Assembly (NCBI GenBank): GCA_032622095.1
Contig: CP136065.1
Location: 37,666,732 to 37,730,731 of the forward strand
Direction: 5' to 3'
From: Siphonodentalium dalli
Taxonomy: Eukaryota > Mollusca > Scaphopoda > Gadilida > Siphonodentaliidae
Length of the DNA: 64,000 bases
The notes under the pieces: model-generated
What the model was told of the DNA's origin: nothing
Databases searched by the model: none
What the model saw: only the letters and a program-made list of their open reading frames with translations
Shown: positions 23,111-33,801 of the stretch, piece after piece
Layout: every line of letters starts with the position of its first letter
Position numbering within the stretch: the first letter of the stretch is position 1
Program-made: the position numbers and the translations under genes

Positions 23111-26100
23111 ATTTGCAATACACATATCTATTACATAATAGTAGCGAACATTATGGAAAATTATGTCGTATATTGTGGGGGATGGCATAGTCTGGCAAGA
23201 CTGTCTTCCTGCCATCCCCAGTATGGTGAATATAGAAACTAATAACAATAGTAAGATGGCTTCGGGTGAGCCGTGCACATATTGTGTATATGTAATTTAT
23301 AAGTTTAGGGCTTAGTTAAAGAGTGTGTGAAATTGGATACTACCCGAGGGCTGTTCAATATCATGTGTATGGTTCAAATTCAGATGAGGTGGTAGTATTT
23401 TTGGCGGATGAGGATACAGGGACTACTGATTCGTTTGGTTGATGTTGACGTTGAAACCGTCATGTGACACTTCGGGATACGATCTGGGGGCAGTCTGGGC
23501 ATCCTCGATTTTTGCATTTGATATTGTTAGAATATGCGCTTATTATTTTTTCTGTGATGTGTTTTTTGAATACGTGCCTACTTTGAGTTTTAGTCATGGT
23601 GTTATCTAAATTGTTCCATGAAGTTGGGAATGCATGAAACGGTAGCTGTCCGGAAAATGTGGTTCTTGGGGTTTTGAGGAATAGTGGGCGCTGTTGTCTA
23701 GTATCGGGTCCGGCAATACGTTTAGTGAACATTTGCGAGAAAGATTCAGGTAAGCGGTTGTAATACCAATCATGCATAAATAGAGTAGTATGGACTTTGT
23801 GAAGGTCGTATACCTTTAAGATTTTCTCTTTTTTAAATAAAGGTTCGGTATGGCTCCTGTACTTTTTATTGCACACAATTCGTATCGCTCTTTTTTGTAA
23901 TAAAAAGACTCGTTTTACCTCGGGAACATGACCCCATAGTTGGATTCCGTATACCAAGTGACTTTGGATTAAGGCATAATATAACGTTTTAAGGGCACTG
24001 CCTGGGAAAAAGTGTTTGACTTTATTTATATGATATATGGCGTGCGCTAATTTGGAGCAGACTGATGATATATGTTTTTTAAATGATAGATTTTCATCTA
24101 TGTGAATGCCTAAAAATTTAGTTGAGGTTTCGTGCTCACGATTTCCAATGCGTTTCAATTCTGTGTTATTTAAGAGAATTTTCATAGTGTTCCATTTGGT
24201 GTCGTTATTTTCCGGGTGCATGAGCATGTAATTGCTCTTTTCTGTATTTATAGAAAGCTTGTTGCAGCAACACCAAGTGTAGATATTACGTAGTTCATTG
24301 TTCACATAACTTTCAATTTGGGTGCCGTTATCCCCGCTAGTCATTAAGGTGGTATCATCCGCATAAGACAATATATTCATGGTTGTCGCATTTGGCATAT
24401 CGTTAGCGTAGATTAAAAAAATTATGGGGCCGAGTATGGAGCCTTGAGGGACTCCGCACGTTATGTCCATTAGTTTGGATTTATTTCCCTGAAGTTCAAC
24501 ATATTGTTGCCTGTTGTCTAGATAGCTTTGGAACCAAGACAGGGCAGTACCCCTTATCCCGTAATGATCTAATTTTGAAATTAATATATCATGATTTATA
24601 GTGTCAAATGCTTTAGAGAGGTCTAGGAATAGTGCTATTGTTGAATCCCTGGTTGTTTTATCATTGTTATTGGCTATTTGGTCGAGAAGATGTATGATTG
24701 GATGGAAAGTAGAGTGGTTAGGACGGAAGCCGTATTGGTGCTTGTACAATATATCGTGCTCGGTTAAAAAATCTACTAGGCGTTTTTGCATTATTCGTTC
24801 TAATAACTTGGAAAAAGTAGGTAGAATGCTGATTGGTCTATAGTCGGAAATTTCGTGTGCATTGTTATTTTTCGGGATTGGAACAACCTTTGCTATTTTC
24901 ATTTTCTCTGGGACAATTCCTTGTTCAAATGAAAGGTTAAATATATGTTTCAATGCTGGAGCTATGGTTTTAATTGTTTCCTTCATGAGTTTAGTGGTTA
25001 TCCCTTTAAAGTCCATACTAGATTTAGCTTTCATTGATAGGCAGGTTAGAATAATTTCTTGGATTGTGGTTGGGGTAACATCAAAGATGTCAAGGTCTTC
25101 TATTCTATTCCGGAGATAATCAGAAAAATCTGCGTTGTGTTCATTCACTACAAGTTGACTGGTTTTACGCCCGATACTCGAGAAGTACTCATTAAATTTG
25201 TCAGCAATAAGGCTGGGACAGGTAATTACAGTCTCGTTATCAAAAAGGACCTTAGTATGATTAACAGTGCCCCCTCCCATCTTCAGTGCACCCTTCAGTA
25301 TAGTCCAGGTTTTCTTCAGATCGTTCTTGTTTTCATCAAGAATTCGTGAGTAATATAATTGTTTGCTCTTTCTGAGAAGTTTATTATATAATTGGCGATA
25401 ATTTAAGTATGTATGTGTGGCTCGATCGGATGCTGATTTGAGTTTCTTGGTATATAATTCTTGCTTTACGATACTTGATTTAATCAAACCTCCTGTCATC
25501 CAGGGCTGGCGTTTTATAAATTTCTTGGGTATTTTGCTATTCTTGGGTGGAAATGCCAATTCGTATGCAGTCTCATAGATTTCAAGAAAATTATCATATG
25601 CACGATCAATTGAATTACATTCTAATACAGATTCAAATTTGCATGTTTGTAGAACAGATTTGAAGTTACTGATATTTTTAGCGCTAAAAGATCTTTGGGT
25701 GGTATTTGGGCCTGTGTCGAGGGTGTGAGATGCGTGTATTTGTTTATGCGTTTCGCTATAGAATATGCCGAAATGATCGGATACGTCACATGTAATTATG
25801 CCTGCGCTATGTCCATTGCGAATATTGTTTGTGTAAATGTTGTCGATTAGAGTAGCTGAGTGGTCTGTCATTCGAGTTGGCTTGGTAATCATGGGCACGA
25901 ATCCTCTGGTGAATATATTGTTAATAAACTCATTTGTTTTGGAATGCGTGTTAAAATTAAGTAGGTCTATATTGAAGTCCCCTGCTATGTATGACGTGTG
26001 ATCTTTAATTTTTTCTAAAATACCATCGAATTTCGCCATGAATTTATCGATATCAGCTTTTGGTGCTGTATTAGGCCTGTAAACACAACCGATGATATGG

Positions 26101-26255
26101 GAGTTATGCTTTCCTGGGTTTATTTCTATAAATACAGTTTCAATTACATGCGGAATGAATTCAGTGAGATCTGGTCTAATTTTGTATGGAATGTTGTCTT
26201 TAACGAATAGACATACCCCTCCCCTGCCATCGTCGTCGTCTGACCGACATCTAAA
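23090..26255 (-). mobile_element. 5'-truncated non-LTR retrotransposon (LINE)
   Basis: The element comprises the reading frame described separately, a 3' untranslated stretch of about 370 bp, and a five-base tandem tail. Both borders are defined by the surrounding GCAACGAAG-family repeat, which stops at about 23090 and resumes at about 26255. There is no 5' untranslated region, no ORF1, and the first part of the endonuclease is absent. That is the usual result of incomplete target-primed reverse transcription. Confidence 0.88.
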
Positions 26256-26303
26256 TTCCACCTTTTCTGACTTAGAATTTTTTTTGCAACATTTTTCGGT
26301 CAA
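23460..26303 (-). CDS. Endonuclease/reverse transcriptase ORF2-like protein of a Jockey/CR1-group LINE, N-terminally truncated
   Basis: The frame is uninterrupted for 947 codons. Its first codon is TTG at 26303 and lies in flanking repeat DNA; the LINE-derived part begins at about residue 16-20, so no authentic start is present. Residues about 25-185 are the C-terminal part of an apurinic-type endonuclease: GGVCLFVKD at 28, GDFNIDLL at 108, DNIYTN at 154 and SDHFGIF at 175. The reverse transcriptase domain spans about 465-735: DYRPISILPTFSKLLE (487), QYGFRPNHST (523), LFLDLSKAFDTINH (558) with the first metal-binding Asp, GVPQGSILGP (617), the catalytic YADD (647), and TKFLGIHID (728). The thumb and C-terminal region contains YGIQLWGHVP (785) and LQKRAIRIV (802), usual for this group, and ends with a Cys-rich C-x(5)-C-x2-C cluster (930-938). 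In a complete element it would nick target DNA and copy its own RNA. Here the N-terminal endonuclease residues are missing, while the reverse transcriptase looks intact, indicating a recent insertion. Clade assignment needs a tree. Confidence 0.93.
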   Translation of the reverse strand: MTEKCCKKNSKSEKVEFRCRSDDDDGRGGVCLFVKDNIPYKIRPDLTEFIPHVIETVFIEINPGKHNSHIIGCVYRPNTAPKADIDKFMAKFDGILEKIKDHTSYIAGDFNIDLLNFNTHSKTNEFINNIFTRGFVPMITKPTRMTDHSATLIDNIYTNNIRNGHSAGIITCDVSDHFGIFYSETHKQIHASHTLDTGPNTTQRSFSAKNISNFKSVLQTCKFESVLECNSIDRAYDNFLEIYETAYELAFPPKNSKIPKKFIKRQPWMTGGLIKSSIVKQELYTKKLKSASDRATHTYLNYRQLYNKLLRKSKQLYYSRILDENKNDLKKTWTILKGALKMGGGTVNHTKVLFDNETVITCPSLIADKFNEYFSSIGRKTSQLVVNEHNADFSDYLRNRIEDLDIFDVTPTTIQEIILTCLSMKAKSSMDFKGITTKLMKETIKTIAPALKHIFNLSFEQGIVPEKMKIAKVVPIPKNNNAHEISDYRPISILPTFSKLLERIMQKRLVDFLTEHDILYKHQYGFRPNHSTFHPIIHLLDQIANNNDKTTRDSTIALFLDLSKAFDTINHDILISKLDHYGIRGTALSWFQSYLDNRQQYVELQGNKSKLMDITCGVPQGSILGPIIFLIYANDMPNATTMNILSYADDTTLMTSGDNGTQIESYVNNELRNIYTWCCCNKLSINTEKSNYMLMHPENNDTKWNTMKILLNNTELKRIGNREHETSTKFLGIHIDENLSFKKHISSVCSKLAHAIYHINKVKHFFPGSALKTLYYALIQSHLVYGIQLWGHVPEVKRVFLLQKRAIRIVCNKKYRSHTEPLFKKEKILKVYDLHKVHTTLFMHDWYYNRLPESFSQMFTKRIAGPDTRQQRPLFLKTPRTTFSGQLPFHAFPTSWNNLDNTMTKTQSRHVFKKHITEKIISAYSNNIKCKNRGCPDCPQIVSRSVT

Positions 26304-26350
26304 TAGGTTTAAGATTACAGTTAGGTTTGTGCACCTGCAATGGGAACTGT
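26255..26350 (+). repeat. GCAACGAAG-family repeat, right part after the LINE
   Basis: TTCTGACTTAGAATTTTTT followed by TGCAACATTTTTC matches the body at 22970-23035, and TGTGCACCTGCAATGGGAAC resembles the body at 22930-22950. This places the LINE inside a pre-existing copy. Confidence 0.55.
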
Positions 26351-27540
26351 TATTTTATTATTTTAACTAAAATGTTTACTGACATGTGAAACATCTTAGA
26401 ATTTGTAAAATTGTCCTTGAAGACATCTTATATGGGTGCATATATTTGCCATACATCTGGGTTTTATCACATGATCATTTTCCTTTCTCAATGCACTCTG
26501 AAAGTATGCTAAACAATGAACCCTTGTTTTTTTATGCATTTCATGAATATAAAAAGCAAACATGTTTTCTCGAAGATTGATTTATTAAGTTTATTAAAGA
26601 ATGAATATCAACATATATATCCTATTCATATGGTTATTTCATATTGAGTCGACTGAGTTTAAAAAACGGCATCAGAATTTGTCTGATTTATATGCAGGTA
26701 GCTGAAGAAGATTAGTCAGTTTTAATTAGTTCACAAAATGGTGCTCTCAAAGTTAGGAATGGGGTTCCGTATGACTAGTGAATGCTAATTCACTAACTGA
26801 ACTCATACAGTCATCTCAATTATTTGACATTATATAATAGTATATTTTGAGTATTTCCAAGTGATGCCGTCCGAGATAGGGGTTGGGGTCGGGTCGGGCA
26901 CCATCAAATTTGGAAATATGAGGTTATGTATATGTTTATCTGTTAACCGATAAAAATATATTTAAATTTGTATATATGAGGTTCCGCTATTTAAATTTGG
27001 TTTACTTTTTACAATATATGCCAGGGTACCCTGCTAGTATACAATATTGAAGCACACAAGCTTAACTGACATTACACAAGTGATATACAAGCGACAATTA
27101 AAACCCTTTTATTTTTTTTCAGGTTCTGATTGTCTTTTTTACAAGCATTAGTGTCTTGTGAGATGACTATGCCGAAATAACACAGTGGTAAAGTTCTGTG
27201 AATTATGTTCATCAAATACCATGCAGCCATACCGGGCAAGATGTCATGAGATTATTTCTTCTGGAATCTGACAACACATATGAAGGCACTTGAATACCAA
27301 AGACTATCCAAACTGCTATATCACAGCACCAGTCTTTTCGAGGCAGGTACAACCAGCAGGCTGAAAACTTGTCAGGCTATTGTTCAATACATTTGGTTTG
27401 TAGATAACCAAATGCAACTTGGTATAATAATCTACTATATATTTTGGAACTGCTGTCTCTGTGTATTTTGTATATGTGTGTGTTATAGATTCAAAATCTT
27501 TTTGACCGATCTGACTCAAATTTGGTATGTGGGTTGTAGT
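26351..27540. other. Unassigned intergenic DNA
   Basis: AT-rich sequence with no coding frame that carries recognisable motifs. A 113-codon frame at 27280-27621 runs into the minisatellite at its 3' end and is hydrophobic through composition. I see no RNA gene. Confidence 0.5.
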
Positions 27541-27619
27541 TCCCATTCATCTTTATTGTGTGTTTATTTACTTTATATTGTGTCCATTTACCTTTACTAT
27601 GGTGTGTATTTACCTTTTT
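27541..27619 (+). repeat. Minisatellite, TTTACCTTTA...GGTGTG type
   Basis: Three to four diverged units of about 22 bp built on CATTTACCTTTAC and TATGGTGTG. The same unit forms the larger arrays at 30465-31050. Confidence 0.6.
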
Positions 27620-28020
27620 AGCTCACCTGAGACGAAGTCTCCGGTGGAGCTATAGTCATCACTCCTCATCCGTCGTCCGTCGTACCGTCCGTCAACAATT
27701 CTTTAAACATCTTCTCCTCTGAAACCATCAGACCGATTGGGTTTATATTTGGTGTGGATGTTCCCTAGCTATAGATGACTCTTATTCAGATTTGTTCAAA
27801 TGAGGTCACCAAGTCAAATAGTTTTGATGTCAGGACCATAACTATTTTTCCACAGTAATTCTTAAAACGACTACTTTTCTGAAGTTGTCGGGCCAAATGG
27901 GTTCATATTTGGTATGAGCGTATCTTGGGTGACTGTGGTTCAGATTTGTTCAAATGAGGTCACTGGGTCAAATGTGGGTGGGGCTATGGACATAAATCTG
28001 AAGAATATTTTTTTTTTAGA
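27620..28020 (+). repeat. Hairpin-headed repeat (CACCTGAGACGAAG family)
   Basis: The head 27620-27651 pairs AGCTCACC with GGTGGAGCT and GAGAC with GTCTC around GAA. CATCCGTCGTCCGTCGTACC and GTCAACAATTC follow. The body contains GACCGATTGGGTTTATATTT and CAGATTTGTTCAAATGAGGT; the latter occurs twice (about 27789 and 27943), indicating two body units. The right end fades into the AT tract at 28020. Confidence 0.75.
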
Positions 28021-28150
28021 TTTAACTTATTGCTCAATTTAACAAAAAAAAAAAAAATTATATATATTTTATTTTTAATAAATATTTTTTTTATTAAATA
28101 AAATATTTTTTATTTAAATAAAATAAAAAACATTTAATTAAAATTTTTAA
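28020..28150. repeat. A/T-only low-complexity tract
   Basis: Long runs of A and T with TATTTAAATAAAAT motifs, almost free of G and C. A similar tract sits at 33145-33360. Confidence 0.85.
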
Positions 28151-28560
28151 GAACTTCTGACATTACATCTTCGGGGGGGGGTAGGTACCTCTAGTCTCCC
28201 CACTAAATTTGGTTGAAATCAGGGGTTTGGGAGAAAAGATGAACAGTCGGATGTACAGAAATGTTCAGTAAATTCCTTTTAATACTAGTATCTGTGCATT
28301 CTCATTACAAGCCAACTCTGCTCTGAACTGACAGACATGACACATGTTGTTTATAATCAGGGCCAGATATATAGATAGATAAGAGAACTTCTGTAGCTAT
28401 ACGCAGAGTCCCCAGGGAGTGTATTCGTGTCATTCATTATTTAAATGAGATTAATTGTGTTGTACATTTGTTTTCTAAAGTTGTCAGTAGCACCATCATT
28501 GTTTACATTACACTGGTCATTAATATCAGATTAAATTCCTTTTCTCAGAGCTTTAAGTGT
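28151..28560. other. Unassigned sequence
   Basis: It begins with a body piece typical of hairpin-headed repeats (CTAAATTTGGTTGAAATCAG) and then has no recognisable content. Confidence 0.45.
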
Positions 28561-28960
28561 GTCTGGCATCATTTGTAGAATGAGGTTCCCAGAGGGTGAA
28601 TTTAATTATGCTACCCTGCACGACAGGCTAGCATCGCCAAATATACCCTATGTGGACCTCATTCTGCTTAGGCTTCATCTTCTGGGAAGTATCTAGAGTT
28701 TCAAAGTGACATTTTTAGCAGCTCTTTTCCTTTCTGTTCAGATTTTAAAATGCATAATTGAGGTGTCAAATGGGTGCGCATACTGTCATATGTCAGTAAT
28801 GTCACCAACTTCAGCTGGAGAACTTCTGTCTGTCCCTAGGTCTCCCATAGCAGTTGAGGACTAAGTAAAATTGGGTTCCCAGATGTGAATTTGGTGATGC
28901 TAGCCTACCGTACAGAATAGCATCACTACATTCACCCTTTTTGGAACTCAGACACACTAA
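28560..28960. repeat. Dispersed repeat with hairpins, second copy of the 10.4-kb family
   Basis: The hairpin at 28577-28675 pairs AGAATGAGGTTCCCAGAGGG with the inverse at CCCTATGTGGACCTCATTCT. A second, weaker pair follows at about 28866-28943 (GGGTTCCCAGATGTGAATTT against ACATTCACCCTTTTTGGAAC). The intervening sequence matches 10400-10510. Confidence 0.65.
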
Positions 28961-29017
28961 ATTCACGCTTGGCTGTTCCAATATTATTTTCTTAATCACT
29001 TAGCTACATGACCTCAT

Positions 29018-29460
29018 TATACCTTATTATGGACAAAAAAGTGGGGGGGGTATATTGGATTAAATATGTTGGTCTGTCGGTGTGTCCTTCCATCCATTGT
29101 TCTGTCCATCCATCCATCAACAATTGTTTTCTTCTCGAGATCTATATGAATTCCCTACCTGTATGTGACTCAAATTCAGATTTGTTCAAATAAGTTCATC
29201 AGGTCAAATAGGAGGGATGCCAGGGCCATAACGTTTTCCCTCCATAGTAATTCTAACAACTATTACTACTCAAGAACCATCAAGTCTATTTAGCTTATAT
29301 TTGTGTATGCAGGGTCCTTGGGTGGCATGTTTAGATCTGTTCCAATGGGGGCCTTTTTGGAAAATCAATTAACTTTAACTCTTAAAAGCGAATGTTTATA
29401 ATTATAAGATGAATAGATATCAGAGATGGGGATTCATGTTTGTTCAAATAGGGGCAGAGA
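29018..29460 (+). repeat. Hairpin-headed repeat, diverged copy
   Basis: The head has TATACC near 29018 and GGGGGGGGTATA near 29043. TCCATCCATCCATCAACAAT and the body text CAGATTTGTTCAAATAAG follow. Same layout as 27620, but more decayed. Confidence 0.55.
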
Positions 29461-29589
29461 CCCCACCCACACTACCTGTATCTATGCTGTACGCTACTGG
29501 TATAATAAGATAATGTCATATTCTTGCAGCGATGTCCCCACAGTGTTGGGGAGGTGATTTACAGATTTGTTCAATGAAATGTAATTTTT

Positions 29590-30060
29590 GAGCTCACCTG
29601 AGACGAAGCTATAGTCATCACTTCTCATCTGTCACCTGTTCATCTTTCTGTCCATCCATCAATCTGTCAACAATTCTGTGAACATCTTCTCTAGATCATA
29701 AGACTGAATGGGTTCATATTTGGTGTGGATATTTTCCCTAGGTGATTCACATTCAGATTTGTTCAAATGAGGTCACTCTTTCAAATGGTTGTGAAGCCAG
29801 GGCCATAACTATTGCCCTCCATGGTAATTCTTAAAAACGACTTCTCATCTACCATCAGATATAGTGTGGGACCCGAGACATAACTGTATGCCTCTATAGT
29901 AATACTTAAAATGTCTTCTCAAGAGAGGTTGGACTATTTAGCTTACATATAGGATGGAGGATCCTTTAGTGACTGAGATTCAGATTTGTTAACATAAGGC
30001 AACCTGTTAAGAAATGACGGGGCTATGGGGACTTAACACTTTTGTGTCTAATAAGATCAT
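29590..30060 (+). repeat. Hairpin-headed repeat with half of the hairpin deleted
   Basis: AGCTCACCTGAGACGAAG is followed directly by CTATAGTCATCAC; the TCTCCGGTGGAG arm present at 27640 is missing. The body contains GTCAACAATTCTGTGAACAT and CAGATTTGTTCAAATGAGGT. Confidence 0.65.
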
Positions 30061-30464
30061 TAAAATACAAAATTCATTAAAACATCTACCTTGGAACTAC
30101 CTGACTGATTAATTTGACATACATATATGCTGTTTTTGGGTCCATGGATAATTGGGCTTCAAACATGTCTAAATAGTTTATAAAAAGGTGCTTGTGAGAT
30201 TGGAAATTTCCAACAATAGAGAAAGTTTGAGATGACAGTTGCCAATCTAAGACTTGGGAGTCTGGAGCCTTGTCGGGAAGGGACATGAGCTGGAGGAGGG
30301 GGGGGGGGGGGGTGATCAGTAGCGTACAGTTGGTATGTGAAGCCTCTCTATCTACATATCCTGTTTAGATTACTTTTTTAAAGTGATTATGAAAAGTTCT
30401 GTTATGGTCTCCAAAGTCCCAGTCTTATCAGTCTTTGCAGTATGGTGAGCGACCCCACAGTCTT
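30061..30464. other. Unassigned sequence with a poly(G) run
   Basis: A run of about 18 G lies near 30295-30313. Nothing else is recognised. Confidence 0.5.
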
Positions 30465-31050
30465 TGACTGTCTTGTTATGGTGTGTATTTACCTATATAT
30501 GATGTGGTTTGTACCTTTATATGGTGTCCATTTACCTTTGTTGGTATCAATTTACCTTAATCTGTATATGGTGACCATTTATGATGGCCGCTATTATTTA
30601 TATGATGTACATATTACTTTATATGCTGCATATACAACTTTATATGATGTGTATATATGATGAGTATATGTCTGTATGTTATGGTATAGCATTATGATAG
30701 TGAATTGACACCATATTTAAAGATATTTTCACACCATATAAATATGGGCATATTTCCACCATATGATGACAATTGTCCTCTAAAAATGAATGGAAACCAT
30801 ATATAAAGGTGGAACCACATCATCAAAGATGTATGCATATCATATAGAGAATAGAGGACATCATACTAATGGTGAATGGATACCATATACAGGTGAAACA
30901 TAGCATATGAAGGTAAATGGACAATATATAAAGATGAATGCGCACCAAAAAAGAACAGTGCTACCACCTTATAAAGTCATAAATGATTCGCACTCCACGC
31001 AAATTTAAGGTGAATGGACACCATAAAAATGTAGAACAACATCATAGAAA
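30465..31050. repeat. Inverted pair of minisatellite arrays
   Basis: From 30465 to about 30680 the motif reads TTTACCTTTATATGGTGT in variants. From about 30700 to 31050 it reads the other way (AAGGTGAATGGACACCATA). Units are about 20-35 bp and diverged. A 72-codon frame at 30442-30660 rich in Tyr and Leu follows from the repeat. (GAT)n repeats lie just beyond, at about 31077-31110. Confidence 0.65.
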
Positions 31051-31110
31051 GGATGACACATACGATGGGTGCATCTGTGATGATGATGTCATGATGATGA
31101 TGATGCTGGA

Positions 31111-32385
31111 GTATCATTTGCAAGTATATTTGTCACGCTAAAATTCATTATGATCTACAATTGACTTCAACATTAAAGTTAGTCAGTTGATAACAGGTAT
31201 CAATAAGACAATAATTTACAACATCTTCACATTGTGAAAAAAAAACTATAGTCTTGTGATAATTTTTCGTTTGGCTCAACATGCATCAGACTGTATGATA
31301 TCGGTGTCATTATAAAGTATTCTATACAAACTTTTGCCCAGTACTGCATCTAGAAGCATAAATATAGCGACTAACTACATATATTGCTTGAATTAGATTA
31401 CTGATAATTACAGTATGTCAGACGCCATTGTATTGTCTTCACATAGTAGCACGATGTGACCATTTAGAGATATTACTATCAAAGTTTGAGTAATATAACA
31501 AAATATATTCAGTAGGTTGAATGCTAAATTTTGATCGCAACTGTAGTCAGGGAGAATAATCTTACCACATCCAAATTTTTCTGAACTGCACCTGAGTTTC
31601 ATACATACTATGTTTGAGAAATTTCAATTCACATATCATACACAAAAGACGCCAGTGAAAAAAGTGAAAAAAAATCATATTTTGCCCCCTATATTGACCC
31701 CACAAGAACTGGTTCCCAAAGTTAGAATAGCTGGGCTACCTAAAAAATGGTGGTTGCTGAAATTCCGCTTTCTGGTGACACCTCGAGTATTAATTAGAGC
31801 CCATACTTTAATTGCTCAGATTCAATATACAATGAAGATGATGATATAAGAAACTCTAGATTTTTTTGCCATATAGATCGAGAGAAATTCATTATAGAAA
31901 ATATCTTGCCATTTTCGGCAGGATTTATGCAAAACTTGCGTCTGCCTCTTAAAATATGATCCCTGTCTATATTAAGTTCTAACAATAGTTGGTTTTGATA
32001 CAATTTAATCAATATTATTATCCCAAACATGATAATATAGATTATAGTTTAATTTTACAAAGATTTTCTGATTTAATTTCCCCAAACGAGACAAATGTTT
32101 CTAGCATTTGAAAAATAAATTACTCTTGTCTCTGTCACATTCAACATCACATTCTCACGACCTCTTGTTAACAATTTTTCTGTACTAATTTTAACAACAT
32201 TTTTCAACAATTGGTTTCTATTATGGTGATTCATGATGAGCTTGTTTGAACATGTTGTGTGATTTTTTTTCTCATATATGTCGTTTGAACATTTCTGTTT
32301 GATTTTGGTCGATTCTTCACGAAAATTGGACGTTATGATATCTGCTAAGTATAATCACCCATTATCACCGAACTCAAAATCAAAA
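31111..32385. other. Unassigned intergenic DNA
   Basis: No gene, RNA or repeat relationship is evident. Frames of 60-79 codons at 31408-32030 have no motifs. Confidence 0.5.
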
Positions 32386-32640
32386 TTTGTCTTTTCCCCC
32401 AGAACCATAAGACCGAATGTTTGGTGTGGATGTTCCCTGTGTGACTCACATTATCAGATTTGTTAAAATAAGGTTGTCAAGTCAAATACTTACAAAGCCA
32501 GCACCACAGCTTTTTCCCATCATAGTAATTCTTAAAACAATTTCTAAAAAACCACCAGGCCTCTTCAGCTTATATTTGGTATGGAAGGTCCTTGGATGAT
32601 AGGAGTAGAGCCAGGGACATAACTCTTTAAAAATATTAGA
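32386..32640 (+). repeat. Body fragment of the CACCTGAGACGAAG repeat family
   Basis: CAGAACCATAAGACCGAATG, GGTGTGGATGTTCCCTG and CAGATTTGTTAAAATAAGG match the body at 27725-27810. The head is absent. Confidence 0.55.
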
Positions 32641-32945
32641 TTGGAATCCTTGCTCAATTAAATGAAATAAAGTCTATATAAATTTTAAAGTTTTTTATTT
32701 TTAATTTGACTTTTTTTGGTTATAGAAGTTTTTTTTTTTTTGGTCACACCACATCACCATCATCTCCCATTATCAACTATGTCCATCCAACCCCACCATA
32801 TAGCCAGATCCCTGCCCAGCATATTAAATTCCTTCTGTTAACTACCGTTGTTTTACAGGCTATTTGACATTCCAATGTGTGCATGTAGATATGGCAATAC
32901 ACTGGCTTTACTATATACAGGTGACACTCTGCAACACATTATAAA

Positions 32946-33801
32946 CTAATGGAGCTTTCCACAGAGGCCACACCCACAGCGGTAGTCCCGCCCACGGGTG
33001 AAAATACTTTATCCACATAAATATTTTCTGTTACCCGAGATCGATTTCCGACGTGAACACATTAGCACCTGCCATTATGTTAACTAGCTGAAACAGACTC
33101 ATGTATATGATTCGTTCAAATTTGATCTTTTAACCAGTTTGATTTAAAAAAAATTATTGAGATTCAATTTTTTATTTTTTTTTTAGATTGAACTTTGATC
33201 TGCTGTTGAACAAAAACAAAATAATAATTGTTTTTTTAAATTAAAAAAAAAATTGAAATTTAATTTTTTTTATTTAATTTTGATTTTTTTTTTATTTTTA
33301 GATTGAAACTTCTTGCTAAAAAATTCAAAAAAAAAATTCAAAAGTATTTTTATTTATTTATTACCACGCCAAATGTGGTTAAAATCGATCAAGGGTTCTG
33401 GAAGAAAAATTGCATACGGACCAGAACAGACAGACAGATCACTGAACTCTAATATATCTAAACCAGAGAACATACATTCGTTTTGCCATTAAATGTGAAA
33501 ATTGTGACAAGTGTCATGCTAAACGAAAAACACTGTTATAATCACGGATAAATTTGTAACATCATGCCGCAGATACAAATCTCAGTATATTATGATTTGA
33601 CAACAAAAAAGTTGTTTGAATATAACCAATTTAACACTGAATGTATGCATGGATATCAAAATTAGGGTGAAGAAAGATGGCGTCGAAAAGATCTCCGCAG
33701 CCAGCGGCCGGCTCGGCATCTGATTGGTCGAATATATTCTAATAAATTGCCATTGGGCGGGACTACGCTGTGGGCGTGGCCTCTGTGGAACGCTCCATTA
33801 G
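32946..33801. mobile_element. 856-bp TIR element (MITE-like)
   Basis: The left end CTAATGGAGCTTTCCACAGA, continuing through GGCCACACCCACAGCGGTAG, is inverted at the right end (CTGTGGAACGCTCCATTAG). TIRs are about 46 bp with three to four differences. If the terminus is ATGGAGC, both ends are flanked by TA, but the outer palindrome makes the exact target site ambiguous. The interior holds an A/T tract (33145-33360). Near the right end are a CCAAT box (minus strand, GACCAATCAG) and GC boxes in the TIR. A 21-codon frame with a good context begins at 33677 (MASKRSPQPAAG...) and is probably not a gene. Confidence 0.7.

Noticed and set aside
24601-25349. Plus-strand frames of 80-96 codons over the LINE
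   Set aside because: They lie antisense to the reverse transcriptase frame and are its shadows.
33677-33742. Short frame MASKRSPQPAAG... with a good start context, as a first exon
   Set aside because: It ends after 21 codons, no splice donor is convincing, and it sits just inside the right TIR of a MITE-like element.
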